A stretch of DNA of 64,000 nt from Calothrix brevissima NIES-22 (GTDB taxonomy: Bacteria; Cyanobacteriota; Cyanobacteriia; Cyanobacteriales; Nostocaceae), in the NCBI RefSeq assembly GCF_002367995.1, contig NZ_AP018207.1, positions 8,037,366 to 8,101,365 on the forward strand, written 5' to 3'. Position numbers and translations under genes: made by a program. A model generated the notes under the pieces. The model was not told the DNA's origin. It searched no databases and was given only the letters and a program-made list of their open reading frames with translations. This document shows, piece after piece, positions 39,424 through 47,084 of the stretch; the stretch's first letter is position 1, and each line of letters begins with the position of its first letter.

Positions 39424-40467
39424 ATGCGCCACACATTGTTTGATGCCAACATTGAGAATTCTCGCGTTTTATTAACTCCCAACGAAGTAAAATCAAAATT
39501 ACCATTAACAAAATTAGCCGAAGAGACTGTTCTAAAATCTAGGGAAGAATTAGAACAAATTCTCGATTTTCAAGACAGAAGAAAATTTATCGTTGTCGGC
39601 CCTTGCTCAATCCACGATCCAAAAGCCGCATTAGAATATTCACATAAACTCAAGGCTTTAGCAGAGCAAGTTAAAGATAAATTATTGTTAGTGATGCGGG
39701 TGTATTTTGAAAAACCCAGAACGACAGTAGGCTGGAAAGGATTAATCAACGATCCGGAAATGGATGATTCCTTCCATGTAGAAAATGGTTTATTAATTGC
39801 GCGGGAATTACTATTACAAATTGCCGAATTAGGATTACCTACCGCAACAGAAGCACTTGACCCAATTGTACCCCAATATATTAGCGAACTAGTTGCTTGG
39901 TCAGCAATTGGCGCGCGTACAACCGAATCACAAACTCACCGAGAAATGGCAAGCGGACTTTCCATGCCCGTGGGTTTTAAAAATGGTACAGATGGCAATA
40001 TTCAAGTTGCCTTAAATGCTTTGCAATCTGCGAGAACTCCCCACAATTTTCTCGGCATTAATCAAGACGGACAGGTTAGTGTATTTCAAACTAAAGGAAA
40101 TCCCTACGGTCATGTAATTTTACGGGGTGGTTATCAACCTAACTTTGATGCAGATAGTGTCAACGTAGTAGAAGAAAAATTGAAAGAAGCGAAATTACCA
40201 CCCAGAATTGTCATTGATTGTAGTCATGGTAATACCAATAAGGATTACCGATTGCAATCTGCCGTGTTAGAAAACGTCATTCAACAAGTAGTTGATGGCA
40301 ATACTTCCATCGTGGGTATGATGCTGGAATCAAACTTATATGAAGGTAATCAACCAGTAAATTGCCAGAAAGAAGAATTAAAATATGGTGTTTCGGTTAC
40401 CGATAAATGTATTAGTTGGGAGGAAACCGAAAGAATTATTTTGGCTGCATACGAAAAGCTGAAGTAG
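39424..40467 (+). CDS. 3-deoxy-7-phosphoheptulonate (DAHP) synthase, AroFGH type
   Basis: This protein of about 347 residues is a type I-alpha DAHP synthase: VVGPCSIHDPKAALEYS, YFEKPRTTVGWKG, GARTTESQTHREMASGLSMP and the metal-binding DCSHGNTNKDY. It condenses phosphoenolpyruvate with erythrose 4-phosphate, the first step of the shikimate pathway, and in this subtype is usually inhibited by an aromatic amino acid. ATG 39424 is preferred; another ATG at 39412 is possible. A second, different DAHP synthase (type I-beta) lies at 59689-60744, so two isoenzymes with separate control are likely. Confidence 0.93.
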   Translation: MRHTLFDANIENSRVLLTPNEVKSKLPLTKLAEETVLKSREELEQILDFQDRRKFIVVGPCSIHDPKAALEYSHKLKALAEQVKDKLLLVMRVYFEKPRTTVGWKGLINDPEMDDSFHVENGLLIARELLLQIAELGLPTATEALDPIVPQYISELVAWSAIGARTTESQTHREMASGLSMPVGFKNGTDGNIQVALNALQSARTPHNFLGINQDGQVSVFQTKGNPYGHVILRGGYQPNFDADSVNVVEEKLKEAKLPPRIVIDCSHGNTNKDYRLQSAVLENVIQQVVDGNTSIVGMMLESNLYEGNQPVNCQKEELKYGVSVTDKCISWEETERIILAAYEKLK

Positions 40468-40514
40468 AGAGATTAGGGACTAGAGGCTAGAGGCTAGGAG
40501 CTAGCAATTTGTAG

Positions 40515-40690
40515 GGTGCGTTATGGTGCAATACAGTTCAGTTAGCGTTGAAAACCTTAAACTGTGTAGGTTGGGTTGAGGAACGAAACCCAACATTTCC
40601 GGGGTTTTGTTGGGTTTCACTTTGTTCAACCCAACCTACGATTATCCTTAACTGAACCGTATTGCGTTATGGTGTTTTACCCAACGCACC
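40515..40690. repeat. Nested inverted-repeat element (MITE-like, ~176 bp)
   Basis: Outer arms GGTGCGTT and GCAATACAGTTCAGTTA are matched by TAACTGAACCGTATTGC and AACGCACC. Inside lies the dispersed GTAGGTTGGGTTGA...TTCAACCCAACCTAC inverted repeat (40566-40639). It appears to be one palindromic repeat inserted into another. It has no coding capacity. Confidence 0.7.
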
Positions 40691-40743
40691 TTATGAATTA
40701 TTTGGTAATTCTTTTAATTACGAATTATGAATTACAAATTATT

Positions 40744-41703
40744 TTAGGTTTTAGTTTTTTTCCGCCTACAATACTGAACTAAAAGTACAAATAATCCCAT
40801 GCCAACCAGATACTTAAAAGCGTCTGGTACCCTGGGATTAGGAGAGAAAAAACCTTCGATTGTGCCAGCAATAACTAACATCGGCACAATTCCGTATACT
40901 AACTGCACCGCCTGGTAACCATAAAATTTGATTGCATCGCGACGACGATATTTACCAGGAAATAAAATCGCTTTTGCTAAGAGAAAACCAGCAGCGCCAG
41001 CAAAAAATATTGCCGGTAATTCTAAAGAACCATGTGGAAACACAAAAGCCCAAAAGGGATAGGCGAGATGATTTTGCCCAACTAGAGTACCAATAGCACC
41101 AATTAATAAACCATTAAATAGCATTAAATATGCTGTATATGCTCCGGCTGTCATTCCACCAGCAACAGCGCCGAAGGAAACTGATAAATTATTCACCATA
41201 ATACTGCTGGATGCTAAAGGTTCAATACCCACAATCGAACCCATCCACAATTGGCGATCGTCGCGCACTTTAGAAATTAAATGTTCAGGTACAATCAATG
41301 ACATAAAGCTAGGATCTCGCCAAGCGTACCACCAAGCAACTAATGCCGCCAACAAAAATAAGGATGTAGCAAATGCAATGTATGCGAATGTTTGCTGCAC
41401 TACGGCTGGTAATCCCCATTTGTAGAATTCCACTACAGCTTGCCATTCTTGTCGTCGCGAACCTTGATAAATCTGCGTATAGGCGCGAGTTGTTAAAGAT
41501 TGTAAACTATGTATCAATGTGTTTCCAACTTTCTGAGTCCGGGCACGGGCGAGATCTGCCGCTACTGACCGATATAAACTTGCTAATTCGCGAATTTCAC
41601 CAGATTGTAGCGATTTTAGCCCTTTTTTTTCTACTTGCCGTAAAAGTTTGTCCAAACGCTGCCAATTTATTTCTCGTCGTGCAATCCAACGTTGAATATT
41701 CAT
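40744..41703 (-). CDS. Stage II sporulation protein M (SpoIIM) family membrane protein
   Basis: The 319-residue protein has a basic, helical N-terminal part (about 1-95) and about five membrane helices. Family features are the RELASLYRSVAADLARARTQ segment and the buried ASSSIMVNNLSVSFGAVAGGMTAG. In non-sporulating bacteria these DUF95 proteins are of unknown role but often sit beside RDD and related membrane proteins, as here with the divergent genes at 41783 and 42701. A role in envelope remodelling or transport is inference only. Confidence 0.85.
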   Translation of the reverse strand: MNIQRWIARREINWQRLDKLLRQVEKKGLKSLQSGEIRELASLYRSVAADLARARTQKVGNTLIHSLQSLTTRAYTQIYQGSRRQEWQAVVEFYKWGLPAVVQQTFAYIAFATSLFLLAALVAWWYAWRDPSFMSLIVPEHLISKVRDDRQLWMGSIVGIEPLASSSIMVNNLSVSFGAVAGGMTAGAYTAYLMLFNGLLIGAIGTLVGQNHLAYPFWAFVFPHGSLELPAIFFAGAAGFLLAKAILFPGKYRRRDAIKFYGYQAVQLVYGIVPMLVIAGTIEGFFSPNPRVPDAFKYLVGMGLFVLLVQYCRRKKTKT

Positions 41704-41782
41704 AAATTTTAGGAGGATTCGCTTGAGTGTACTTTAAGATAGCGTCAATTCATCTCCGTACTTGCAAGGATAATTTAACATC

Positions 41783-42637
41783 ATGTCTGGTGATTTTGGT
41801 TCTCCCAGCCCTATGCAACCCCTGAGTGTGGGAAATGTCGTGAGTGCAGGAATACGATTGTATCGTTCTCACCTCAAGGAATACTTTTTATTGGCTTTGA
41901 AAGCTTATCTTTGGATCTTAGTTCCAGTTTATGGCTGGGCAAAGTTTTATGCTTTGATAGCCTTGATTTCTCGCTTGGCTTTTGGGGATTTAGTCGATCA
42001 ACCCGAAAGCATTAGTGCTGGCGAACGTTTTGTCAATTCCCGAATATGGCAGTTTTTAATGACAATGCTGCTAATGTCGATTGTCGGTATGGGTGTTGTC
42101 TTTGGTATCGTATTTGTATTTGTCTTAGTCGGCGCTTTAGCGGCTGTAGTAGTGGGCGGGATAGGTCAACAACCTAGTCCGGCTGCGGCTTTACTCATAG
42201 GTTTGCTGGCTTTGGTGTTAGGTTTAGCAGCATTTGTCGCTATTTTGTGGCTGTTGACACGCTTTTATTTAGTAGATGTACCTCTAGCAATTGAAGATAA
42301 TGTTGATGCGACTTCAACTATCGGTCGGAGTTGGGAGTTAACCCAAGGTTATGTTTGGCGGATTCTACTGATTGGATTTGTAGCTTTTTTGATTACAATA
42401 CCTATTCAAGTTTTGGTGCAAATCCTCACTACTATTATTCAGTTAATCTTTATGCCTTTGATGCAACAGGGTTCTACTTTGGCTGCGGTGGTGATGTTCT
42501 TACTGATATTGGCTTTAAGTTTTGCTAGTGGGGCGGTGATTGTACCATTTTGGCAAACTATCAAAGCGGTGATTTATTATGACTTGCGGAGTCGGCGTGA
42601 AGGCTTAGGTTTGAGGTTACGCGATCGCGATATTTAA
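41783..42637 (+). CDS. Multi-span membrane protein, unknown function
   Basis: The 284-residue protein is very hydrophobic with about five to six membrane helices and a conserved opening PLSVGNVVSAGIRLYRSHLKEY like that of glycerophosphoryl-diester-phosphodiesterase membrane-domain proteins. It contains no catalytic residues that I recognise. It is divergent from the SpoIIM gene (79 bases between starts) and 63 bases upstream of the RDD gene, with a TCATTGG tandem in between. The three are probably one functional unit. Confidence 0.75.
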   Translation: MSGDFGSPSPMQPLSVGNVVSAGIRLYRSHLKEYFLLALKAYLWILVPVYGWAKFYALIALISRLAFGDLVDQPESISAGERFVNSRIWQFLMTMLLMSIVGMGVVFGIVFVFVLVGALAAVVVGGIGQQPSPAAALLIGLLALVLGLAAFVAILWLLTRFYLVDVPLAIEDNVDATSTIGRSWELTQGYVWRILLIGFVAFLITIPIQVLVQILTTIIQLIFMPLMQQGSTLAAVVMFLLILALSFASGAVIVPFWQTIKAVIYYDLRSRREGLGLRLRDRDI

Positions 42638-42700
42638 ATATTAATCATTAGTCATTGGTCATTGGTCATTTGTTATTCTGCCTTTTCGTAAAATTTTAAC

Positions 42701-43486
42701 TTGCTTATGCACCTTTTTAATCGTGTTAAATTCCGCACTCCCGAAAGTGTAGAACTAGAATTTACCCTGGCGGGAATTGGTAATCGCGCTTGGGCTTTGA
42801 TAATTGACTATCATATATTGGCTTTTATTTTAGTTTTGTTATACGTAATTTTTGGGGTAATTTTAGTCCAATTATCAGATTTTTGGGTCACAGCTTTAGG
42901 TTCTAATTTAGGTTTGTGGATGATAGCGATATTTTTTATCACCACTTTTGCTATTTATACAGGTTATTTCGTATTTTTTGAAACTTTATGGCAAGGACAA
43001 ACCCTTGGTAAACGCTGGGCGAAAATTCGTGTAATCCGAGATGATGGTAGACCAATTGGATTACCTCAAGCTGCTTTACGGGGCTTACTGCGTCCCTTAG
43101 ATGAATTTTTATTTATCGGTGCTTTTTTAATTATGTTAGGACGCAACGAAAAGCGGTTAGGAGATTTCGCTGCAGGTACAATTGTCATTCAAGACCAAAT
43201 ACCCACTGGTGCAGCTACTTTAACTATTTCTGAGCAGGCAAAGTTAGTCCATGAAGAATTGAAACAAATTGCTGATTTTTCAGCATTATTACCAGATGAT
43301 TTTGCGGTAATTCGAGAATATTTACAAAGACGTAATGGCATGTCACCTAGAGCCAAATCTTCTCTGTCTTTGAAGTTGTCTCAACAAGTTCAAGCTATTA
43401 TTAATTTAGAGCAAATACCTTTAGGTGTCGCACCTGATGTATTTTTAGAAGCGATTTATTTAGCTTATAAACAAACAGAATATTAA
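42701..43486 (+). CDS. RDD family membrane protein
   Basis: The 261-residue protein carries an RDD domain (about 25-160) with FTLAGIGNRAWALIIDYHIL, the LWQGQTLGKRWAKIRVIRDDG loop and NEKRLGDFAAGTIVI, and three or four membrane helices. A soluble C-terminal part (about 170-261) is helical. RDD proteins are proposed to transport small solutes in some bacteria, but the role here is unknown. It probably shares a transcript with the gene upstream. Confidence 0.85.
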   Translation: MLMHLFNRVKFRTPESVELEFTLAGIGNRAWALIIDYHILAFILVLLYVIFGVILVQLSDFWVTALGSNLGLWMIAIFFITTFAIYTGYFVFFETLWQGQTLGKRWAKIRVIRDDGRPIGLPQAALRGLLRPLDEFLFIGAFLIMLGRNEKRLGDFAAGTIVIQDQIPTGAATLTISEQAKLVHEELKQIADFSALLPDDFAVIREYLQRRNGMSPRAKSSLSLKLSQQVQAIINLEQIPLGVAPDVFLEAIYLAYKQTEY

Positions 43487-43637
43487 ATATTAAATCTAGA
43501 TTTTAATAAAATGTTTAATACTCAATTATATAGGATTATAATTAATACCAACCGAAATCTGAATATATTGTAAATTGCCTAGCCTACATATAAGGAAAAA
43601 TTTCCAGGCATACAATTGGATTTCTATATTTTGTAGA

Positions 43638-43742
43638 TACAGCATATTTCAGGTACATGAGGTACGCGCTTCGGGGCATGGCAGTGCCAGTGCCCCTACA
43701 ATCAACGATTATCTGTACCTCACTAACTGGCAATCTGCTGTA
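43638..43742. repeat. 105-bp MITE copy A (TIR TACAGCAGATT)
   Basis: Ends TACAGCATATT and AATCTGCTGTA form inverted repeats with one mismatch. The interior contains GAGGTACGCGCTTCGGGGCA and a GGCAGTGCCAGTGCCCC hairpin. Copy B at 54192-54298 is about 90 percent identical by eye. The terminal TA fits a TA target duplication of IS630/mariner type. Confidence 0.75.
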
Positions 43743-43821
43743 TGTAGAGATGATTGATCCTCAGTCAATAGTCAAAAGTACAGAAGCTAATGACTAATGA
43801 CTATTGACCATTGACTAATGA

Positions 43822-44619
43822 CTATTGACTAATGACTAAACTTGGCCAATCTGGCTGACGATTATAGCTTGTCATATCGTCAAATTTTCTCATTTCCACA
43901 CGATCTATGAAAAAGTCTGGTGAATTTAACGGCCATTGTTGATTTAATTCAGATAGCTTTGTACTAAAATCTGTACGGTCTAATTCAGGTGAAATTTCGC
44001 CAAAATAACCTAATGTAATATGGGCAGTGAAGTGATAATGTTGTTCAATGCCCAAAGCCATTAACTGAGAAGTTTGATAAACCATGCGGCGAAATTTAAT
44101 CACCTGTTCGTAACAAGTTTCATCCTGTGGTACTAGACATACGCCTATTGCTCTTGGCATGACCATTAGTCCTAGTACTTGCCAATATATTGGTTGACTA
44201 TCGGCGGTAAGAGATTTTTTATAGTCCTCAAATATATTAGCAATACAAGAACTTAAGTCTTGTTCAAATTGTGGATTTTCCTCTAAAGCATGACGGTAGG
44301 CACTATCCCAAATTAAGTCTGCTAAAGTCAAATGAAAGCTAGTAGAAGGTACAGGTACAATCAAATTACTGTCAGCAGACAATTGTAATAATTGTTGCTG
44401 ATAACTCTGCAACTGGGCATAGAAAGCAGAGTTTTCCGTTGCTTCTACTGCAGGTGGGGTAATTAGTGTGTAGCCAGGAAATGGTACGGCTTTTCTCGAT
44501 CCAGTAGCATCTGGCTGGAATTTAGAAGATTCCTGGATACGCTGAACTTGGGATCTGTAGGCTTCTGGTAGCGTCATTCTGGCTACCCGATTTAGGTAAG
44601 TTTGATAATTGTCGTCCAA
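43822..44619 (-). CDS. DUF1868-type 2H phosphoesterase-like protein
   Basis: The 265-residue protein has two H-x-T-L motifs, FHLTLADLIW (about residue 97) and FTAHITLGYFG (about 200), that define the 2H phosphoesterase superfamily of ligT/cyclic phosphodiesterase-like enzymes. The N-terminal PFPGYTLITPP fits the DUF1868 subfamily. Members act on 2',3'-cyclic phosphates of RNA or nucleotides, so a role in RNA ends is possible. It lies next to the tRNA array, but that may be chance. Confidence 0.75.
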   Translation of the reverse strand: MDDNYQTYLNRVARMTLPEAYRSQVQRIQESSKFQPDATGSRKAVPFPGYTLITPPAVEATENSAFYAQLQSYQQQLLQLSADSNLIVPVPSTSFHLTLADLIWDSAYRHALEENPQFEQDLSSCIANIFEDYKKSLTADSQPIYWQVLGLMVMPRAIGVCLVPQDETCYEQVIKFRRMVYQTSQLMALGIEQHYHFTAHITLGYFGEISPELDRTDFSTKLSELNQQWPLNSPDFFIDRVEMRKFDDMTSYNRQPDWPSLVISQ

Positions 44620-44832
44620 TCTCGTTGGCCTCGCGCGTTCACTTGATAGATTTTAGCTGAATAGGCAGTAAACGCTGCAATCTAACTGTAATGTAATACC
44701 TTCGCTCAATTATGATGAAGGCGATTGTAGTTTTGCTGAGTTGGATTTGATGATAATCCACCAGGAAGGTACTGCCCCTTCTGTATCTGTGTTATCAGCA
44801 CAGCGCCTCACTTTTCGGCTTCTGGTGGAAGG

Positions 44833-44915
44833 CGGAAGATGGAGGAATCGAACCCCTAGGTGTTACCCTACCCCGGTTTTCAAGACCGGTTGCCGACCAT
44901 TTAGCGGCATCTTCC
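44833..44915 (-). tRNA. tRNA-Ser(TGA)
   Basis: Acceptor GGAAGAT/ATCTTCC, anticodon loop CTTGAAA on a CCGGT/ACCGG stem, a variable arm of about 15 bases and T-arm AGGGGTTCGATTCCT. It is the last tRNA of the array in the direction of transcription. Confidence 0.9.
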
Positions 44916-44921
44916 ATTTAA

Positions 44922-44997
44922 GGGTATCTGACGGGACTCGAACCCGTTATGACTGGTTCCACAAACCAGCGCCGCGACCGCTTTGGCTTCAGACACC
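44922..44997 (-). tRNA. tRNA-His(GTG)
   Basis: Acceptor GGTGTCT/AGATACC with discriminator C, as expected for histidine; anticodon loop TTGTGGA on a CTGGT/ACCAG stem; T-arm ACGGGTTCGAGTCCCGT. The encoded -1 base is not G. Confidence 0.88.
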
Positions 44998-45001
44998 ACA
45001 G

Positions 45002-45101
45002 TGGAATCAAGGGGATTTGTAGACGCGAAGCGGCTTCCCGAAGGGTACCCCTAACCTTCCGCTTGCAAGGCGGATGCTCTAGCCAATTGAGCTATGACCC
45101 C
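45002..45101 (-). tRNA. tRNA-Ala(TGC) with a 27-bp insertion in the T-loop
   Basis: Acceptor GGGGTCA/TGATTCC includes the G3:U70 wobble that marks alanine, and the loop CTTGCAA gives anticodon TGC. The T-stem AGGGG/CCCCT is intact, but its loop reads T, then 27 bases (minus strand of 45020-45046, beginning ACCCTTCGGG), then CAAAT. Without the repeat the loop would be a normal TTCAAAT. Whether the RNA is functional is unclear. Confidence 0.85.
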
Positions 45102-45108
45102 ATACAGC

Positions 45109-45144
45109 AGGAGTGGTAGGACTCGAACCCCTACAAATCGATTT
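45109..45144 (-). pseudogene. tRNA-Thr(TGT), 3' half, split by a TnpB element
   Basis: The bases give the last two positions of the anticodon loop, the stem ATCGA, T-arm GTAGGGGTTCGAGTCCTAC and acceptor CCACTCC. Joined to the 5' half at 46558-46591 they form a 70-base tRNA with a seven-base loop CTTGTAA. Confidence 0.85.
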
Positions 45145-45180
45145 AGCTAAAACAGCAAGAAGCCTCAAGCCTCACCCGTT

Positions 45181-45202
45181 CACGAAGTGTTCCCGAAGGG
45201 TA
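45181..45202 (-). repeat. Variant of the T-loop repeat in the left end of the TnpB element
   Basis: On the minus strand it reads TACCCTTCGGGAA then CACTTCGTG, matching the repeat found inside the T-loops of three neighbouring tRNA genes apart from a two-base gap. Confidence 0.6.
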
Positions 45203-45344
45203 GGGGAGCGTGAGATGAATTGGGCGTGAGTTGACGACAGTTCTGTGACCAAATTCTTCCGCAGGAAGAACTCTTAGCAGAACATGGAGGAAACGAACAA
45301 ATCTTGTGTTATGCTCTTTTATAGCGAACGTAGTTTACTCTAAT

Positions 45345-46550
45345 ATGTTAAAGGTTGTCAAAGTCAGATTATATCCAGATGCCCAACAACAACAGTCTCT
45401 AGCGCAAGCTTTTGGCTGTTGTCGTTGGCTTTGGAATTATTGCCTGAATTTGATGAACCAAACATACAAGGAAACGGGCAAGGGCTTATCTGGCTACGCA
45501 GTGAAAAAGATAATCCCACAGTTGAAGAAAGAGTATGAATGGTTAACTTCGACCTATTCACAATGTTTGCAGCAAGTCTGCTTAAATTTGGGTGTAGCTT
45601 TCAATAATTTCTTTGAAAAACGAGCTAAATATCCTAGATTCAAATCAAAGCATGGTAAGCAGTCAATACAATATCCCCAAAACGTCAAGGTTGCTGATAA
45701 TTATTTAAGTCTGCCCAAGATAGGCGACGTATCAGCAATAATTCATAGATCTGTCGAGGGGAAAGTCAAAACTGTAACCATATCTAAAAATTGTTCCAAT
45801 CAATACTTTGCAGCTATTCTGTTTGACGATGGTAAAGAAAAACCAGAATCAAACACAGATGGCAAAGCGATAGGCATTGATTTGGGTTTGACCCACTTCG
45901 CCGTTACCAGTGATGGGTCAAAGTTTGAAAATCCCAGAATACTCAACAAGCATGAGAAGAATTTAAAACTTAAACAGCAGCAGCTATCTAGAAAACAAAA
46001 AGGCTCTAACAACCGTGTTAAATCTAGAAAAAAAGTTGCTAGGGTTCATAGAAAAATAACTAGCTGCCGTGAGGATTTTCTACACAAGCTATCTCGTAGG
46101 ATAGTTAACGAAAACCAAGTTATCGTGCTTGAAAATCTTAATGTTAAAGGCATGATGCAAAATCATTGTTTGGCTAAGTCTATCGATCAAGTCGGATGGG
46201 GAATGTTTTGCACCATGTTGAAATATAAGGCAGAAATGGGAGGTAAAGTATATCAAGAAGTTGATAGATTTTTCCCCAGTTCAAAAACCTGTCATGTGTG
46301 CTTAAACCAAGTCGGTAGTTTACCGCTAGATGTAAGATTCTGGACTTGCGAACACTGCCATACAAAACATGATCGGGATGTGAACGCAGCTATTAACCTC
46401 AGAGATGAGGGACTACGAATTTTGACCTCTGGAACGGGGGATAAAGCCTGTTGCCCAGATGTAAGTCGAAGTAAGGGAGGACGCAAGAAATCCACTACTG
46501 CGCTTTCTGTTGGACAGGAAGCCTACAGTGACGCTTCGCGTACACTGTAG
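45345..46550 (+). CDS. tnpB: TnpB RNA-guided nuclease
   Basis: The 401-residue protein has the TnpB layout: an N-terminal helical domain (KVRLYPDAQQQQSLAQAFGC), then a RuvC-like nuclease split into AIGIDLGLTHFAV (Asp), VIVLENLNVKGM (Glu) and HDRDVNAAINL (Asp). A zinc finger CHVCLNQ...CEHCH precedes the last motif. All catalytic residues are present, so it should be active. TnpB uses an omega-RNA made from the element's right end to cut DNA next to a short motif. I chose ATG 45345, where family proteins begin. The stop codon lies inside the right-end hairpin. Confidence 0.92.
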   Translation: MLKVVKVRLYPDAQQQQSLAQAFGCCRWLWNYCLNLMNQTYKETGKGLSGYAVKKIIPQLKKEYEWLTSTYSQCLQQVCLNLGVAFNNFFEKRAKYPRFKSKHGKQSIQYPQNVKVADNYLSLPKIGDVSAIIHRSVEGKVKTVTISKNCSNQYFAAILFDDGKEKPESNTDGKAIGIDLGLTHFAVTSDGSKFENPRILNKHEKNLKLKQQQLSRKQKGSNNRVKSRKKVARVHRKITSCREDFLHKLSRRIVNENQVIVLENLNVKGMMQNHCLAKSIDQVGWGMFCTMLKYKAEMGGKVYQEVDRFFPSSKTCHVCLNQVGSLPLDVRFWTCEHCHTKHDRDVNAAINLRDEGLRILTSGTGDKACCPDVSRSKGGRKKSTTALSVGQEAYSDASRTL

Positions 46551-46551
46551 G
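46522..46551 (+). ncRNA. Right-end hairpin, likely 3' part of the TnpB omega-RNA scaffold
   Basis: A perfect CCTACAGTG/CACTGTAGG stem with a 12-base loop overlaps the end of tnpB and stops six bases before the tRNA sequence. In related elements the omega-RNA ends here and the guide is the flanking DNA, which in this case begins ACAAGATCGATGCCC, the tRNA-Thr anticodon arm. Confidence 0.6.
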
Positions 46552-46557
46552 TAGTTC

Positions 46558-46591
46558 ACAAGATCGATGCCCATCCATTAGGCGACACTCC
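46558..46591 (-). pseudogene. tRNA-Thr(TGT), 5' half, split by a TnpB element
   Basis: It reads GGAGTGT, a short D-arm and ATCGATCTTGT, ending within the anticodon at the element boundary. The 3' half is at 45109-45144. An intact tRNA-Thr(TGT) of different sequence lies at 46862-46935. Confidence 0.85.
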
Positions 46592-46601
46592 CATGAATTA
46601 G

Positions 46602-46699
46602 TAGCCCTGACAGGATTTGTAGACGCGGAGCGGCTTCCCGAAGGGTACCTGTAACCCTCTGTTTGTAGGACAGTTGCTCCACCATTGAGTTACAGGGCT
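46602..46699 (-). tRNA. tRNA-Val(TAC)-like with a 27-bp insertion in the T-loop
   Basis: Acceptor AGCCCTG/CAGGGCT, anticodon loop CCTACAA (anticodon TAC, but position 33 is C rather than the nearly universal T) and T-stem ACAGG/CCTGT. The T-loop reads T, the 27-base repeat (46620-46646), then CAAAT. Identity as Val is read from the anticodon only and the gene may be degenerate. Confidence 0.65.
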
Positions 46700-46704
46700 A
46701 CGAG

Positions 46705-46775
46705 AGCGGACGACGAGATTTGAACTCGTATCTGAAGCTTGGCATACTTCGGTGTTGCCCTTACACTACATCCGC
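46705..46775 (-). tRNA. tRNA-Gly(GCC)
   Basis: Acceptor GCGGATG/CGTCCGC, anticodon loop ATGCCAA on GAAGT/GCTTC, T-arm ACGAGTTCAAATCTCGT. Confidence 0.9.
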
Positions 46776-46783
46776 ATTATTGG

Positions 46784-46854
46784 AGCAATCGACGAGAATC
46801 GAACTCGTACCGTGAGTATGGAAGACTCTGATGCTGCCTTTACAGTGCGATCGC
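46784..46854 (-). tRNA. tRNA-Gly(TCC)
   Basis: Acceptor GCGATCG/CGATTGC, which includes most of a HIP1 site; anticodon loop CTTCCAT on AGAGT/ACTC; T-arm ACGAGTTCGATTCTCGT. Confidence 0.9.
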
Positions 46855-46861
46855 ATTCTGG

Positions 46862-46935
46862 AGCTGATGACAGGAGTTGAACCTGTAACCCATCGCTTAC
46901 AAGGCGATTGCTCTGCCACATTGAGCTACACCAGC
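46862..46935 (-). tRNA. tRNA-Thr(TGT)
   Basis: Acceptor GCTGGTG/CATCAGC, anticodon loop CTTGTAA on ATCGC/GCGAT, T-arm ACAGGTTCAACTCCTGT. Its presence makes the split copy at 45109/46591 redundant. Confidence 0.92.
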
Positions 46936-47001
46936 ATTTGTGGATCTGAAAGTAGAAATTGTAGTCGCTCTTTTGGGCGACTATCCACTCTATCTCAGCC
47001 A

Positions 47002-47075
47002 TACCCCTGACTGGATTTGAACCAGCATCTTCCAAATTTTAAGTTTGGCACCTCTTCCAATTGGGTTACAGGGGC
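47002..47075 (-). tRNA. tRNA with Leu anticodon (TAA) but short variable loop
   Basis: Acceptor GCCCCTG/CAGGGGT, anticodon loop CTTAAAA on CCAAA/TTTGG, T-arm GCTGGTTCAAATCCAGT. The variable loop has only five bases, whereas leucine tRNAs normally have a long arm. Charging identity is uncertain. Confidence 0.75.
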
Positions 47076-47084
47076 ATAATTTGG

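Larger units (their letters stand above)
45145..46557 (+). mobile_element. TnpB-only IS200/IS605-type element inserted in a tRNA-Thr anticodon loop
   Basis: Removing 45145-46557 exactly rejoins the tRNA halves, with no target duplication, as expected for IS200/IS605. The left end follows ATCGATTT. The right end is marked by a perfect 9-bp hairpin (CCTACAGTG/CACTGTAGG, 46522-46551). There is no tnpA gene, so mobility would depend on a transposase from elsewhere. One-base shift of the ends (after TTTA) fits equally well. Confidence 0.85.

Noticed and set aside
44741-45022. Open reading frame across tRNA-Ser and tRNA-His on the plus strand
   Set aside because: It is antisense to clear tRNA genes; similar frames with GIEPAIS- or RIELAPS-type strings at 47776, 48038, 48741 and 49198 are translations of antisense T-arms.
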